This document shows, piece after piece, positions 35,901 through 43,417 of a stretch of 64,000 nt of DNA. The notes under the pieces were generated by a model. The model was not told the DNA's origin, did not search any database, and saw only the letters and a list, made by a program, of their open reading frames with translations. A program made the translations under genes and the position numbers. The first letter of the stretch is position 1, and every line of letters begins with the position of its first letter. The stretch comes from Bacteroidales bacterium. GTDB taxonomy: Bacteria; Bacteroidota; Bacteroidia; Bacteroidales; F082. The DNA is taken from positions 91,009 to 155,008 of the forward strand of contig JACFNF010000004.1 of NCBI GenBank assembly GCA_019454985.1. Reading direction: 5' to 3'.

Positions 35901-38180
35901 GCAAGTTCACCGGATACCACCCTCGTTGTGGTAACAGGCGGCTCGCTCACCGTGAACATTCTGCCCAATACAGCTGTGATTTGTCAGGGTGAATCCATCA
36001 CCCTCACGGCTATTCCGGGAGGGGGCAGCGGGAATTACAGTTTCATCTGGCGGGGGAGCAATGGTGAGGTACTCGGCTACGGGCAGCAACTCAGTCTGAC
36101 GCCTGAAATCTCTGTTCAGGTAACAGTAGAGCTCACCGATGGTCAGAATATGGCTCAGAGTCAGGCCGATATTCAGGTGATTGCCTTGCCCGAAGTGATG
36201 AATATGACCGGCGGAGGCGCCATCTGCGGCAATAGTCAGGGCGTCGAGATCGGGCTTGAACAAAGCGAGCCTCAGGTTGCCTACACGCTTTTCCGAGATG
36301 TTAATCAATCAGTGATGACGGTGATTGGGACGGGCGAACCTTTGGTTTTTGGCATTTTCGCACAAAGTGGTCTTTACACCTCAAAAGCATTCACCGATAC
36401 ACATGGCTGTGCCGCCATGATGGCCGGTTCGGCTGTTGTCCAGCAACATCCGGCGCTTGTGGCTGATGCCGGCCCCGATAGGAGCATTGTTTCGGGCAGC
36501 AGCGTTCAACTTGAGGGTACGGTTTACAATGGTTCGGGCGTCTATTCTTTCAACTGGGAGCCGGCCAGCCTGCTGCTCAATCCCGGTTCGGCACAACCAA
36601 TCAGCCATCCACTTGACAAAAGCGTGATGTTCCAACTTCATGTTACCGATAATCAGACCACCTGTCAGGCACAGGATCAGGTTTATGTATTTGTCGGAGG
36701 CGGGCCGTTGAGCGTGGAGCTAACTGTCAATCCGGCAATGGTTTGTCCGGGGCAGCCGGTGAATTGCACAGCTATCCCTTCGGGCGGAAGCGGAAATTAC
36801 AGTTGGTGGTGGAGCGGCACCGGCTCCTTTTCCAATCCCGTTGGTGCTTCATTGCTGCTCTATCCCGAAAGCAATCAATGGATAAAAGTCACGGTGAGCG
36901 ATGGCGTCAGCCTTGTCAGCGATTCGGCCTGGATTCAGGTTTACCCCAAACCTGCACTTTTCACCCTTTCGGGCGGCGGCGGCTGGTGTGAAGGAAGCGA
37001 TGTGCCACTGATCACACTTTCGGGGAGCAGTTCAGGCGAACTGTATCGGCTCAATAAAAACGGATATTTCACCGGACAGTCGTTTGTCGGCACCGGACAA
37101 CCTTTGAGTTTCAGCCCGGCAGGGATGAACGGACAATACACGATGACAGCCACCAATGCCCATGGCTGCGATCGTCCGATGGCCGGTAGTGCCACCATCG
37201 AAAAACTTGCCCAGCCGGAAGTTTACAGTTTTTCGGGAGGCGGCACCTGGTGTGCGAACGATGCGGATGTCGGTTTTCTGCTTTCCGGATCACAGAAAGG
37301 AATGGTATATGAACTGCTTTTAAACGGCGATGAGACGGGCAGGTTTTTTGGCGGCACAGGCTTTCCCATGAGCATTGCCGTTCCGACGACCTCAGGCATT
37401 TATACGATGAAAGCCATCCATCCGGGTACAAACTGCAGCACGACCATGGCCGGAACGGCATCCGCGCTGTTTTACCCCATGCCTGACCCTTCGATCAGCG
37501 GGCCGGAAGGTGTTTGCGCAGGCCAGAGCGTGAGCCTGACAGCCGGCGGAGGTGAACAATACAGCTGGCTTCTCGATCCGCCCGTTCAGGGTAATCCTTT
37601 GGTTTTTGAACCCGACGAAGACACAGTCATTTGGATGCGTGCCACCAATGCCTTTGGGTGCTCCGATTCTGTTTCGCACCATATCCAGGTATTCCCTTTG
37701 CCAGATTTTGAACTTTTGGATGAACCCGATTTGCGAAAAATTATCGTCATCTCACAAGAACATTACTCACACTACAGCTATTTGTCCGGCGGGCAACTTC
37801 TTGCCGAAACCACTCAGCCTTTCTTTTCTTATGGATATACGGTGCTGCCATCTGATACAATCTTCGTCAGGGCAGTCAATTCGCAGGGTTGTGTGACAGA
37901 AAAATCTATTTTCGTCCCCGGCTTAATCACCAATGAAATTACCATCAATGCTTTCTCGCCCAACTCCGACCAAATCAACGACCGTTTTCTGGCCGGACAG
38001 TTTATCCGGGTATTCAACCGCTGGGGATTGGAGTTGTTTGCAGGCGATGAAGGCTGGGACGGACGCTACCGGGGCGTGGTGGTCGCGCCAGGCACTTATT
38101 ATTATATTGTTGAACTGCGCGATGTGAACGGAATGGTGGTGAGAAGCACAAAAGGTTCGGTAACAATCGTAACGGAATGA
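29931..38180 (+). CDS. Giant repeat adhesin with type B T9SS sorting domain
   Basis: 2749 residues. Signal peptide ends near ARINAQ. Two Ig-like domains (about 26-215, each with a YQWQE core) precede 11 cysteine-containing GGGxxC modules; eight of these alternate with two kinds of PKD-like domain to form eight super-repeats of about 255 residues (repeat cores near residues 414, 669, 925, 1178, 1431, 1687, 1940 and 2196). Conserved repeat phrases include AGPDQxI, GGSGxYxYxW, LxNPxxA and VTGxxLxV. The final ~85 residues (INAFSPNSDQINDRF ... VFNRWGLELF ... GTYYYIVELRD) are a CHU_C/gliding-motility-type domain, the type B T9SS signal. It is a surface or secreted adhesin by analogy with SprB; ligand unknown. 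The stop overlaps the next start (ATGA). Confidence 0.92.
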   Translation: MRQIAGAVVLFLFGLLAHLPARINAQPVIIGQPADTAVCIGGNAQFSVLAVNAVTYQWQENDGVGWYNINSSITYAEGFTTPLLKIHDANLGLNGYQYRCVVKDGSNQSAVSGSAMLGVNEPPIITLNPLDQTVCKNEVAIFTISALYADSYQWQESVGSGWINVTDDAFYSGSTTPVLSIFTTTGMNGFRYRCRVINGNCPEISTFARLFVNPTPTLQNVTGGGSYCAGGEGLPIGLSGSETGIAYHVYRNDSPTGIVVSGNGQAISFGTFTQAGTYSVVAINGSTGCSIPMLNTVKIIVNPLPLPQTVMGGGSYCEGSQAPEVFLSSSEIGIHYQLLKNGQPTGSIQQGTGFTLNFGTQVETGFYTVSATNPMTLCSAQMNSNAQVIRHLLPQVSAGADQSIAQGTQATLNAQVSGSSNYFYQWQPAAYVQNPQQAVTQTIPLYQTRIFTVSAKDLVSQCQSAPDSVRVVVTGGPLQLSLSASQNELCPGTNVLITSNASGGTGVYSYNWISNPPGYSSNQAEINVSPTQTTTYTLTINDGNATLTKSITLTVFTLPQLFELSGGGNYCNGDPGLSIILQGSEQACSYQLLRNGNPVLIKNGTGGPINFGQFTDAGTYSVEATRNNGGCSVIMTGNVLISNFLKPLANAGPEQLIQQGGTALLQGSASGGSGNYAYSWAPTQYLINPTSANAATVPLTSTKQFHLVVSDLESGCLSQAAQTVVFVSGSPVLQVQITASSTNICSGELVQLTALASGGTGNYSFSWNSQPPGFSSDVFNPNVAPDTTTIYTVTVSDGLLSTNAQISITVRPKPEIFQVSAGGSFCSGDAGVEVELSDSEPNVYYSLLKNGAETGQIRQGTGDTISFGILQENGSYGIKAFSPTQLCGSLMQGQAVIQAIPVPVVDAGPDVTVPYNTTHLLTATVSGGSGGYSFHWEPASLVVNPDAASTPSRPLTTTSVFYATATDTESHCTSLPDQKKVFVTGNALSVGIQAGSGSICLGESVGLEAIVSGGTGSYTYYWTSEPEGYYGNEPSLNVQPLQTTKFNLSVNDGLETATASFVLNVKSLPEPFVVTGGGQLCNPESYLPVGLSGSQNGAQYQLFINETPALTLVGTGAALQFGLFNANGEYKVKASQPNNNCPVWMDGQVAISSSGQVVAEAGPDKTVIQGGQTTLEAQIVAGDGAYTFTWSPAYLLINPQEIQPQTKALQQTTVFKLTASGIGSHCPPSVDFVTIFVQGSPLHVELHSTDSAVCPEQPVRLVALASGGNGQYSYSWTSQPPGHSSTSANPVFYPTEPTLFSVSVNDGTQVVSKSLMINTFPTPTAYLLSGGGSFCGSDETAVIQLNGSEQGASYRLFKDNYPTPYVVQGNGNPLSFEVAGGQSGVYTVKSSNGQQCSQKMNGAATVIFVSRPVVVAGPDQLIAAGNTAQLTAEAGGSSGSFSWKWSPAAFLTNPNAQATSTIPLTVSRIFTVEATDLNSGCTSLCDSTFVTVTGNALNVSIEAASSTACRSSELNLTALASGANGNYSYIWKDPDGMVIGNQRSITLLATKSGFYSVSVLDGTQTASAQLEISLLDSPQLFNFSGGGYLCQGVTSLNATLEDSEMGIEYQLRWNENQLIAIQYGTGNLLSFNQLIQEGNYTVVARKPENSCTSVMPGEVSVISTVPISITLPEFQTIWQGQQAQLSAAVRGGSGSFGYQWEPSNLVENPHELVTKSVVLTENTLFTLTVTDLTTACTVSKQHFILIQNNNLHLQLSSDQTTVCPGNTTRLYALVSGAYGPVSYEWTSNPPGFHSTVFNPVVEPVVSTTYYITVNDGHFMLTDSIRLTTKPAPANFLVSGGGAICTGSTAVSVDLSGSENGTEYFLMRNGYSTGQSLSGNGQAMSFGNIVQAGQYTVKAIMQSSGCPTWMSGVATANLFPSPVAYAGADQMISSGETAILEGTINGGSGFYNYNWNPSYLTLSPHTAITPTLPLDASTAFYFHGSDQQSGCASSPDTTLVVVTGGSLTVNILPNTAVICQGESITLTAIPGGGSGNYSFIWRGSNGEVLGYGQQLSLTPEISVQVTVELTDGQNMAQSQADIQVIALPEVMNMTGGGAICGNSQGVEIGLEQSEPQVAYTLFRDVNQSVMTVIGTGEPLVFGIFAQSGLYTSKAFTDTHGCAAMMAGSAVVQQHPALVADAGPDRSIVSGSSVQLEGTVYNGSGVYSFNWEPASLLLNPGSAQPISHPLDKSVMFQLHVTDNQTTCQAQDQVYVFVGGGPLSVELTVNPAMVCPGQPVNCTAIPSGGSGNYSWWWSGTGSFSNPVGASLLLYPESNQWIKVTVSDGVSLVSDSAWIQVYPKPALFTLSGGGGWCEGSDVPLITLSGSSSGELYRLNKNGYFTGQSFVGTGQPLSFSPAGMNGQYTMTATNAHGCDRPMAGSATIEKLAQPEVYSFSGGGTWCANDADVGFLLSGSQKGMVYELLLNGDETGRFFGGTGFPMSIAVPTTSGIYTMKAIHPGTNCSTTMAGTASALFYPMPDPSISGPEGVCAGQSVSLTAGGGEQYSWLLDPPVQGNPLVFEPDEDTVIWMRATNAFGCSDSVSHHIQVFPLPDFELLDEPDLRKIIVISQEHYSHYSYLSGGQLLAETTQPFFSYGYTVLPSDTIFVRAVNSQGCVTEKSIFVPGLITNEITINAFSPNSDQINDRFLAGQFIRVFNRWGLELFAGDEGWDGRYRGVVVAPGTYYYIVELRDVNGMVVRSTKGSVTIVTE

Positions 38181-40663
38181 GCAAACTAAGGTATTTCGGT
38201 ATATTGATTCTGCTGCTTTGGGCTATTCCGGCCATGAGCCAGAAAGGGCTGGCGCGTCAGGCGCAGAAAAAATACGTAGCTCATAATTTTGAGAAAGCTG
38301 CAAGCCTGTGGCAGAAAGCCTTTACACAGAGCAAAGAAGAAGAGGAAAAACGCAGATTCGCCTTTCAGACTGGGCTGGCCTACAGCAGGATGAACAAGTT
38401 TTCCGAGAGTCTCCAATGGTTCAACACAGCAATTGGCCATCAGGATGCGCCTACCGAATGGCTGCTTTCCCAGGCAGATGTCATGCTCAAAACGGGCAAC
38501 CTCGACGGGGCAAGAGAAGTTCTTGACAAAGTGTTGGCTGCCGATCGGACTTCGTCCGAGGCAAAACAGATGTTGCAGTTCATACAAAACTACGAGGCCA
38601 CACGCCGCATCCAATGGCCGGTTATTCACGAAGCGGTGAAGCTCAACACCACATCGAGCGACTATTCGGCATCATGGCTCAATAGCGATTTAGTCATTTC
38701 CTCTTCACGCGACAGTTATCTCAGTCGGCAGAAAGACGGTCGCACTTCGGAAAGCTACTCAGCTCTTTTTCTCTCCATCGAAAATCTTTATGGTGACTTT
38801 GCGCCTGCTATTCCGCTCCCCATCGGAAAAAACCGGAATATCGGCGTCTTTACCTTTGATCCGGTGCGCAAACTAGCCTATTATACACGTTGCAACAACA
38901 ACAAAGGCCGCTGCCTGATTGAGGTTTGCAGCTTCGATCCGGTAACCTTCGTTTTTGGGAAAGGCAAGCCTGCCGGTTTTGTGAACAAAAAACAACATTA
39001 CGGGCATCCGTTTCTGAGCCCCGACGGCTCGAAGCTCTTTTTCAGCGCAAGTCTGCCGGGTGGCTTTGGCGGCAACGACATTTACAGCATCTCTATCCTA
39101 CCCGATGGTTCATGGGGTGTGCCCGAAAATGCCGGGTCTTTGGTGAACACGCCTTTTGACGAGCTATTCCCTACCCTTTTGGGTGACAGCATCTTAGTGT
39201 TTTCGACCGAAGGGTTCAAAAACGGCTTCGGTGGCTTGGACCTCGTAGCCGTTGACATTGGTGCCACCGGATATAGCAATCCGCGGGTTTTGCTGCCACC
39301 TTTCAATTCGGGAGCTGATGATTTTTCGCTGAGCATGCGTTCCGACGGCTCCAAAGGTATCTTCACCTCCAACCGCACAACGGGTCGCAGCGACGACCTG
39401 TATTTCTTCGACGACTACCCTTTGCGAAACATCTTGCGCGGGACAGTGGCAACCCGCGACAGTATTGGTCTCGATTCGGCTTCTGTGCATTGCACCATGG
39501 CCGGACGCGAATACACGGTGATTACTGACTCCCATGGTCACTTTGCCGTGTCGGTGCCCGAGAAGTCAAAGGCACAGTTCACCGTCAACCGGCGCGGTTA
39601 TTATCCCGAAAAAATGAATACTCCCGCTGCCCGGGCATCCGGCAATCCGCATCTGTGGATATTGCTCAGCCCCACAACGTTTGCAGTTTCGGCAAGCGGC
39701 CTGGTCACCGAACGCAGCACCGGGTTACCGATGGAAGGCGAGCTGGTAGAGCTCATCATGCCGGGGGGCGAGATTGCTTCGACCCGAACCGACCACAGCG
39801 GACATTATCTTTTTGAGAAACTGCAGCAAGACCGCATCTATACCGTCCGCATCAGCGGACCGGGCATTTTCACCGAATCACGGGTGATCCGCGTGCCCGA
39901 CCTGCGACAAGACATCATCCTGCAAAAGGCAAACGGCTACGACCTTGATTTCGAGCTCACCCGTATCCGCGAAAAAGAAGAAGTCACACTCAAGGACATC
40001 TACTACGATTTTGACAAAGCCGATTTGCGCGAAGCATCCAAGATAGAGCTTCAGAAGCTGGCCTCCATGCTGCGCGAGACGCCGGGTGTGAGCGTTCAGA
40101 TTGCCTCGCATACCGACGGGCGCGGAACCGATGCCTACAACGACCGCCTCTCGCAGGAAAGGGCTCAGTCAGTAGTAGATTATTTAGTGGCCAGCGGCAT
40201 CCATCCTTCGCGGTTGATTGCCAAAGGTTACGGCAAACAGCAAATGATTTTCAAGAATGCCACCGACGAGAGCCAACATCAAGCCAACCGCCGGACCACT
40301 TTTCAGGTGATTTCGTATGACCAGACAATTCACGACAAATCTTTCACGAAAACTACTGAAACAAAACAGGACACTCCGGCTCCGAGACTAATCTTCCGCG
40401 TTCAGTTGTTGGTTTCAGCCAACCGTTACGACCCCGAAACCTATTTCTCGGCTCTCAGTACAGTGATTCCAGACATCCGTATTTACGTTCAGGAAAACGA
40501 GAAGCTTTACCGCTACGAGGCCGGCGACCGTCACAACCTCAGCGAGGCCGAGGCCTTGCGCAACCTGATTCGCAGCGCAGGTTTTGCCGACAGCTTTATC
40601 GTACCCTATCTCGACGGACAAAGGGTGAGCATGCAACAAGCCAAAGAATTTAAAAACCAATAA
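38177..40663 (+). CDS. PorE-like TPR/beta-propeller/OmpA protein
   Basis: 828 residues with a signal peptide (ends AIPAMSQ, no lipobox). Domain order: TPR repeats (about 25-140), a PD40/WD40-like propeller (155-415, with HPFLSPDGSKLFFSAS), two carboxypeptidase-regulatory-like modules (about 420-590), an OmpA C-terminal peptidoglycan-binding domain (605-715: YYDFDKADLREASKIEL, SHTDGRGTDAYNDRLSQERA, then NRRTTF), and a last ~90 residues resembling a SPOR domain. This order matches PorE of Porphyromonas gingivalis, a T9SS component tied to the cell wall. Coupled by ATGA to the giant adhesin gene, it probably anchors that adhesin's export complex to peptidoglycan (inference). Confidence 0.85.
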   Translation: MSKLRYFGILILLLWAIPAMSQKGLARQAQKKYVAHNFEKAASLWQKAFTQSKEEEEKRRFAFQTGLAYSRMNKFSESLQWFNTAIGHQDAPTEWLLSQADVMLKTGNLDGAREVLDKVLAADRTSSEAKQMLQFIQNYEATRRIQWPVIHEAVKLNTTSSDYSASWLNSDLVISSSRDSYLSRQKDGRTSESYSALFLSIENLYGDFAPAIPLPIGKNRNIGVFTFDPVRKLAYYTRCNNNKGRCLIEVCSFDPVTFVFGKGKPAGFVNKKQHYGHPFLSPDGSKLFFSASLPGGFGGNDIYSISILPDGSWGVPENAGSLVNTPFDELFPTLLGDSILVFSTEGFKNGFGGLDLVAVDIGATGYSNPRVLLPPFNSGADDFSLSMRSDGSKGIFTSNRTTGRSDDLYFFDDYPLRNILRGTVATRDSIGLDSASVHCTMAGREYTVITDSHGHFAVSVPEKSKAQFTVNRRGYYPEKMNTPAARASGNPHLWILLSPTTFAVSASGLVTERSTGLPMEGELVELIMPGGEIASTRTDHSGHYLFEKLQQDRIYTVRISGPGIFTESRVIRVPDLRQDIILQKANGYDLDFELTRIREKEEVTLKDIYYDFDKADLREASKIELQKLASMLRETPGVSVQIASHTDGRGTDAYNDRLSQERAQSVVDYLVASGIHPSRLIAKGYGKQQMIFKNATDESQHQANRRTTFQVISYDQTIHDKSFTKTTETKQDTPAPRLIFRVQLLVSANRYDPETYFSALSTVIPDIRIYVQENEKLYRYEAGDRHNLSEAEALRNLIRSAGFADSFIVPYLDGQRVSMQQAKEFKNQ

Positions 40664-40703
40664 TCAACAGGGATGAAATGTGAATGATAAAAGCTCAAAT
40701 CCC

Positions 40704-41612
40704 ATGAAAAACCAACTGTCGTTTTGGATCTGTTTTCTTTTGCTGCTGACAGGATTCAGTTCGTCGGGGCAGACCGACCTGCTGTTCAGCAACAGCATGA
40801 ATACAGCAATCATCTACAATCCGGCGTTGATGGAAGCCAACGACAAGATCAACCTTCGGATGAGCGGTCGCCAGCAGTGGGTTGGCTTTCCCGATGCTCC
40901 GCAGGCCATGCAGTTCAGCGTCGAGCATTTTTTCGAAGAGAAAAAGATGGGTGTGAGGCTTCAGGTCATTTCGCAAAGCATGGGCAAAGAACTGATGCAA
41001 CGGCTTGTGGCAGCATATGCCTATCGCGTCAATCTGTCGAATAGCGCCACACTGAATTTTGGTTTAGGCGCCGGAATCTACCAACGAAGCATACTTTACA
41101 GCCAACTGATATACAACGATAACGACGAGCCACTGCTTCGTCCCGATGAAAAATACCTGCAACCCGATTTTGAATTTGGCGCACATCTAAGTGTCGGGCG
41201 AATTGAATCAGGACTGGCTATCAATCATTTAGGCCAGATCAATCGCGACCTTTCGGTTCGGCACATCCCCTTGCATCTGCATGCCTACGGCACTTATCTT
41301 TTCGATCTGACCGATGAATACCGTCTCCGTACAGGCATTTCGTATCACCGGCAGGGCAAGGTTCATTATCTTCAGCTCGATGCTCAAGCCATGCTGGGCG
41401 TGTTGGAAGCAGGGCTTGGATGGAGGAACAAAGATGCTTTTATCCTCAAAGCCGGCATACACGCTACAGAAAACCTTGAGGTTCATTACAGTTACGACAT
41501 GGGAATCAACAAATTGGCGACCGTCAACAGCGGTACGCATGAAGTGTTGATTGTGCTTCGGATTCAGAAGCCGGAGCGCAGCTATCTCTCGCCACGCTAT
41601 CTCGATTATTGA
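40704..41612 (+). CDS. PorP/SprF-family T9SS outer membrane protein
   Basis: 302 residues from the ATG at 40704; a GTG at 40680 would add eight residues before the signal peptide (ending SSSGQ). PorP/SprF hallmarks: TDLLFSNSMNTAIIYNPAL after the signal, RQQWVGFPDAPQAMQFS, GVRLQVISQSMG, and alternating strands of a beta-barrel to the end. SprF is needed for secretion of SprB; type B (CHU_C) substrates usually have a dedicated SprF-like partner encoded next to them. Here it closes a three-gene set and likely serves the adhesin at 29931. Its stop overlaps that of the converging S41 gene by 7 bases. Confidence 0.9.
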   Translation: MKNQLSFWICFLLLLTGFSSSGQTDLLFSNSMNTAIIYNPALMEANDKINLRMSGRQQWVGFPDAPQAMQFSVEHFFEEKKMGVRLQVISQSMGKELMQRLVAAYAYRVNLSNSATLNFGLGAGIYQRSILYSQLIYNDNDEPLLRPDEKYLQPDFEFGAHLSVGRIESGLAINHLGQINRDLSVRHIPLHLHAYGTYLFDLTDEYRLRTGISYHRQGKVHYLQLDAQAMLGVLEAGLGWRNKDAFILKAGIHATENLEVHYSYDMGINKLATVNSGTHEVLIVLRIQKPERSYLSPRYLDY

Positions 41613-43222
41613 GTGCGCTTTCTCAGGAAGGAGTTATATTCTTCGTCGCTGTTCATAATGGCCATAGCGCGTTGAAGCGTTTCATCGAAACCGGCCACCA
41701 CTTCGTAATAAGCTCCCATATCCCACATATTGCGGGCAATCAGACCTTTTATCTGATAGAGGATTAAGGTTTTGGAACGTTCGAAAGCAGCGCTGTCCCA
41801 TTTCACCCCTTCATTTTCGGCCACAGACTCGAAGTCGGCAAGCATCTTCCCATCCACCTGAAATCCGTTGATGAAAGCATTGACATCGGCAAAAGCTTTC
41901 TTCATCTTTTTCCGGTTTTCGTTGGTATATTCAAGGGTGTAACGATTGAGCACGCCTTTGCGGATGAGGTCGGAATAGAAGTTGGTATATTGCATTGAGT
42001 CCCAGGCTACAAACACATCCGGCATGATGCCGCCGCCGCCGTAAACCGTTCGGCCATTGTGTGTGGCATATTTCAGCGAGTCGGGGAAATGGATGCTGTC
42101 GGCATGGACGAACTCACCCCTTTCGAGGCGCTCGTTCAGGTCTTTGTAGTATTTATCCGAGCCTTCGTCATAAGGTCGTTGGATGCAACGTCCGGAGGGA
42201 GTATGATACCGGGCGCTGGTGAGTCTGATCACCGAACCATCGGGAAGGTTGAAAGGCCGCTGCACCAATCCCTTGCCAAACGACCGCCTGCCGATCACCA
42301 ATCCGCGATCCCAGTCCTGAACCGCTCCTGACACAATCTCGCTGGCCGAGGCCGACGACTCGTTGATAAGTACAATCAGTTTTCCTTTTTCGAAGCTACC
42401 TTTGCCCGTAGCTCTGAAATCCTGTCGCGGGCTGTTTTTTCCCTCAGTATATACGATCAGCCTGTTATCGGGCAGAAACTCATCGGAAAGTTCAACAGCA
42501 GTATTCAGATAACCTCCTGAGTTTGAGCGCAGGTCGAGGATCAGGCTTTGCATCCCTTTCTCTTTAAGCTGGCCCATAGAAGCATAAAATTCGTCCATCG
42601 AGGTTTTCGAGAAACGGTTGAGCCGGATATATCCAATTTGACCGGGTAACATAAAGGTGGCATCAATGCTGTTGATCGGGATTTTATCGCGGACGATGTC
42701 GTAAGGGATCAGCTCATTACGTCCGAGCCGAAGAATTTCGACCTGCACGACTGTTCCTTTCTTTCCTCTGAGGCGGTCCATCACCCATTTGTTATTGATT
42801 TTGCTTCCAAAGGCATCCTCATGATTGATTCTCACTATTTTATCTCCGGCTTGTATGCCAAATTTTTCCGATGGCCCGCCCGGAACGACTGAGGCCACAA
42901 GGATGGTGTCGCGGTTGAGTTGGAAAGAAATGCCCACGCCCTCAAAACTCCCTTCGAGCGCTTCGTTGGCAGCCGAAAGTTCTTCTTTAGAGATATAAGC
43001 CGAGTGTGGGTCGAGCTCTTTAAGGATGCTCACAATTGCAGTTTCAGTCAGTTTGGCCGGCTGCGTGCTATCCACATAAAAATTCTCAATATAATAAAGC
43101 GCTGCGGCCAATTTCTGGCTGGTTTCCTTTGGGTCGCTCTTGCTGTTTTGAGCCCGTGTTCCGGTAAATGTAAAAACGGTTAACAAACAGATGATCAGTC
43201 CGTTACGGAAAGACAGTCTCAT
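41606..43222 (-). CDS. S41-family carboxy-terminal processing protease
   Basis: 538 residues, signal peptide ending TRAQ. A PDZ domain (about 92-170, with GVGISF and VVPGGPSEKFGIQAGDKIV) precedes the S41 protease core. The catalytic pair is intact: Ser292 in SSASASEIV and Lys317 in FGKGLVQ, 25 residues apart as in CtpB. The C-terminal 170 residues are helical. It should act in the periplasm, cutting proteins at the C-terminus. The family has members tied to T9SS substrate processing and others to general envelope upkeep; this one cannot be assigned. Confidence 0.92.
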   Translation of the reverse strand: MRLSFRNGLIICLLTVFTFTGTRAQNSKSDPKETSQKLAAALYYIENFYVDSTQPAKLTETAIVSILKELDPHSAYISKEELSAANEALEGSFEGVGISFQLNRDTILVASVVPGGPSEKFGIQAGDKIVRINHEDAFGSKINNKWVMDRLRGKKGTVVQVEILRLGRNELIPYDIVRDKIPINSIDATFMLPGQIGYIRLNRFSKTSMDEFYASMGQLKEKGMQSLILDLRSNSGGYLNTAVELSDEFLPDNRLIVYTEGKNSPRQDFRATGKGSFEKGKLIVLINESSASASEIVSGAVQDWDRGLVIGRRSFGKGLVQRPFNLPDGSVIRLTSARYHTPSGRCIQRPYDEGSDKYYKDLNERLERGEFVHADSIHFPDSLKYATHNGRTVYGGGGIMPDVFVAWDSMQYTNFYSDLIRKGVLNRYTLEYTNENRKKMKKAFADVNAFINGFQVDGKMLADFESVAENEGVKWDSAAFERSKTLILYQIKGLIARNMWDMGAYYEVVAGFDETLQRAMAIMNSDEEYNSFLRKRTQ

Positions 43223-43347
43223 ATCAAAATAGGTTTTGAAAAAGATAATTACTCATTTTGGCGTGTAAAAGTAGGCATAAATGCCCTGTGGCCATCGGAC
43301 GACATTCTGGTTTTTGTTAATCTTTGTTAAGCATTGGCACAAAAAGA

Positions 43348-43394
43348 GAAGCCTTTCCGGCTCAAGGCAACGTTGCCCGACACGGAAAAGCTTC
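43348..43394 (-). terminator. Candidate terminator after the E1 fusion gene
   Basis: A 12-bp stem with one mismatch (GAAGCCTTTCCG / CGGAAAAGCTTC) encloses a loop that itself holds GGCAACGTTGCC, a perfect 12-bp palindrome. On the minus strand it is followed by TCTTTTTG. Confidence 0.5.
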
Positions 43395-43417
43395 CTCGAC
43401 ATTTGCCTAAGAGCAGC

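Noticed and set aside
30590..37480. Regular ~765-bp repeats considered as a CRISPR array or assembly artefact
   Set aside because: They are diverged protein-coding repeats in one continuous frame; units differ too much for an assembly duplication and there are no short spacers.
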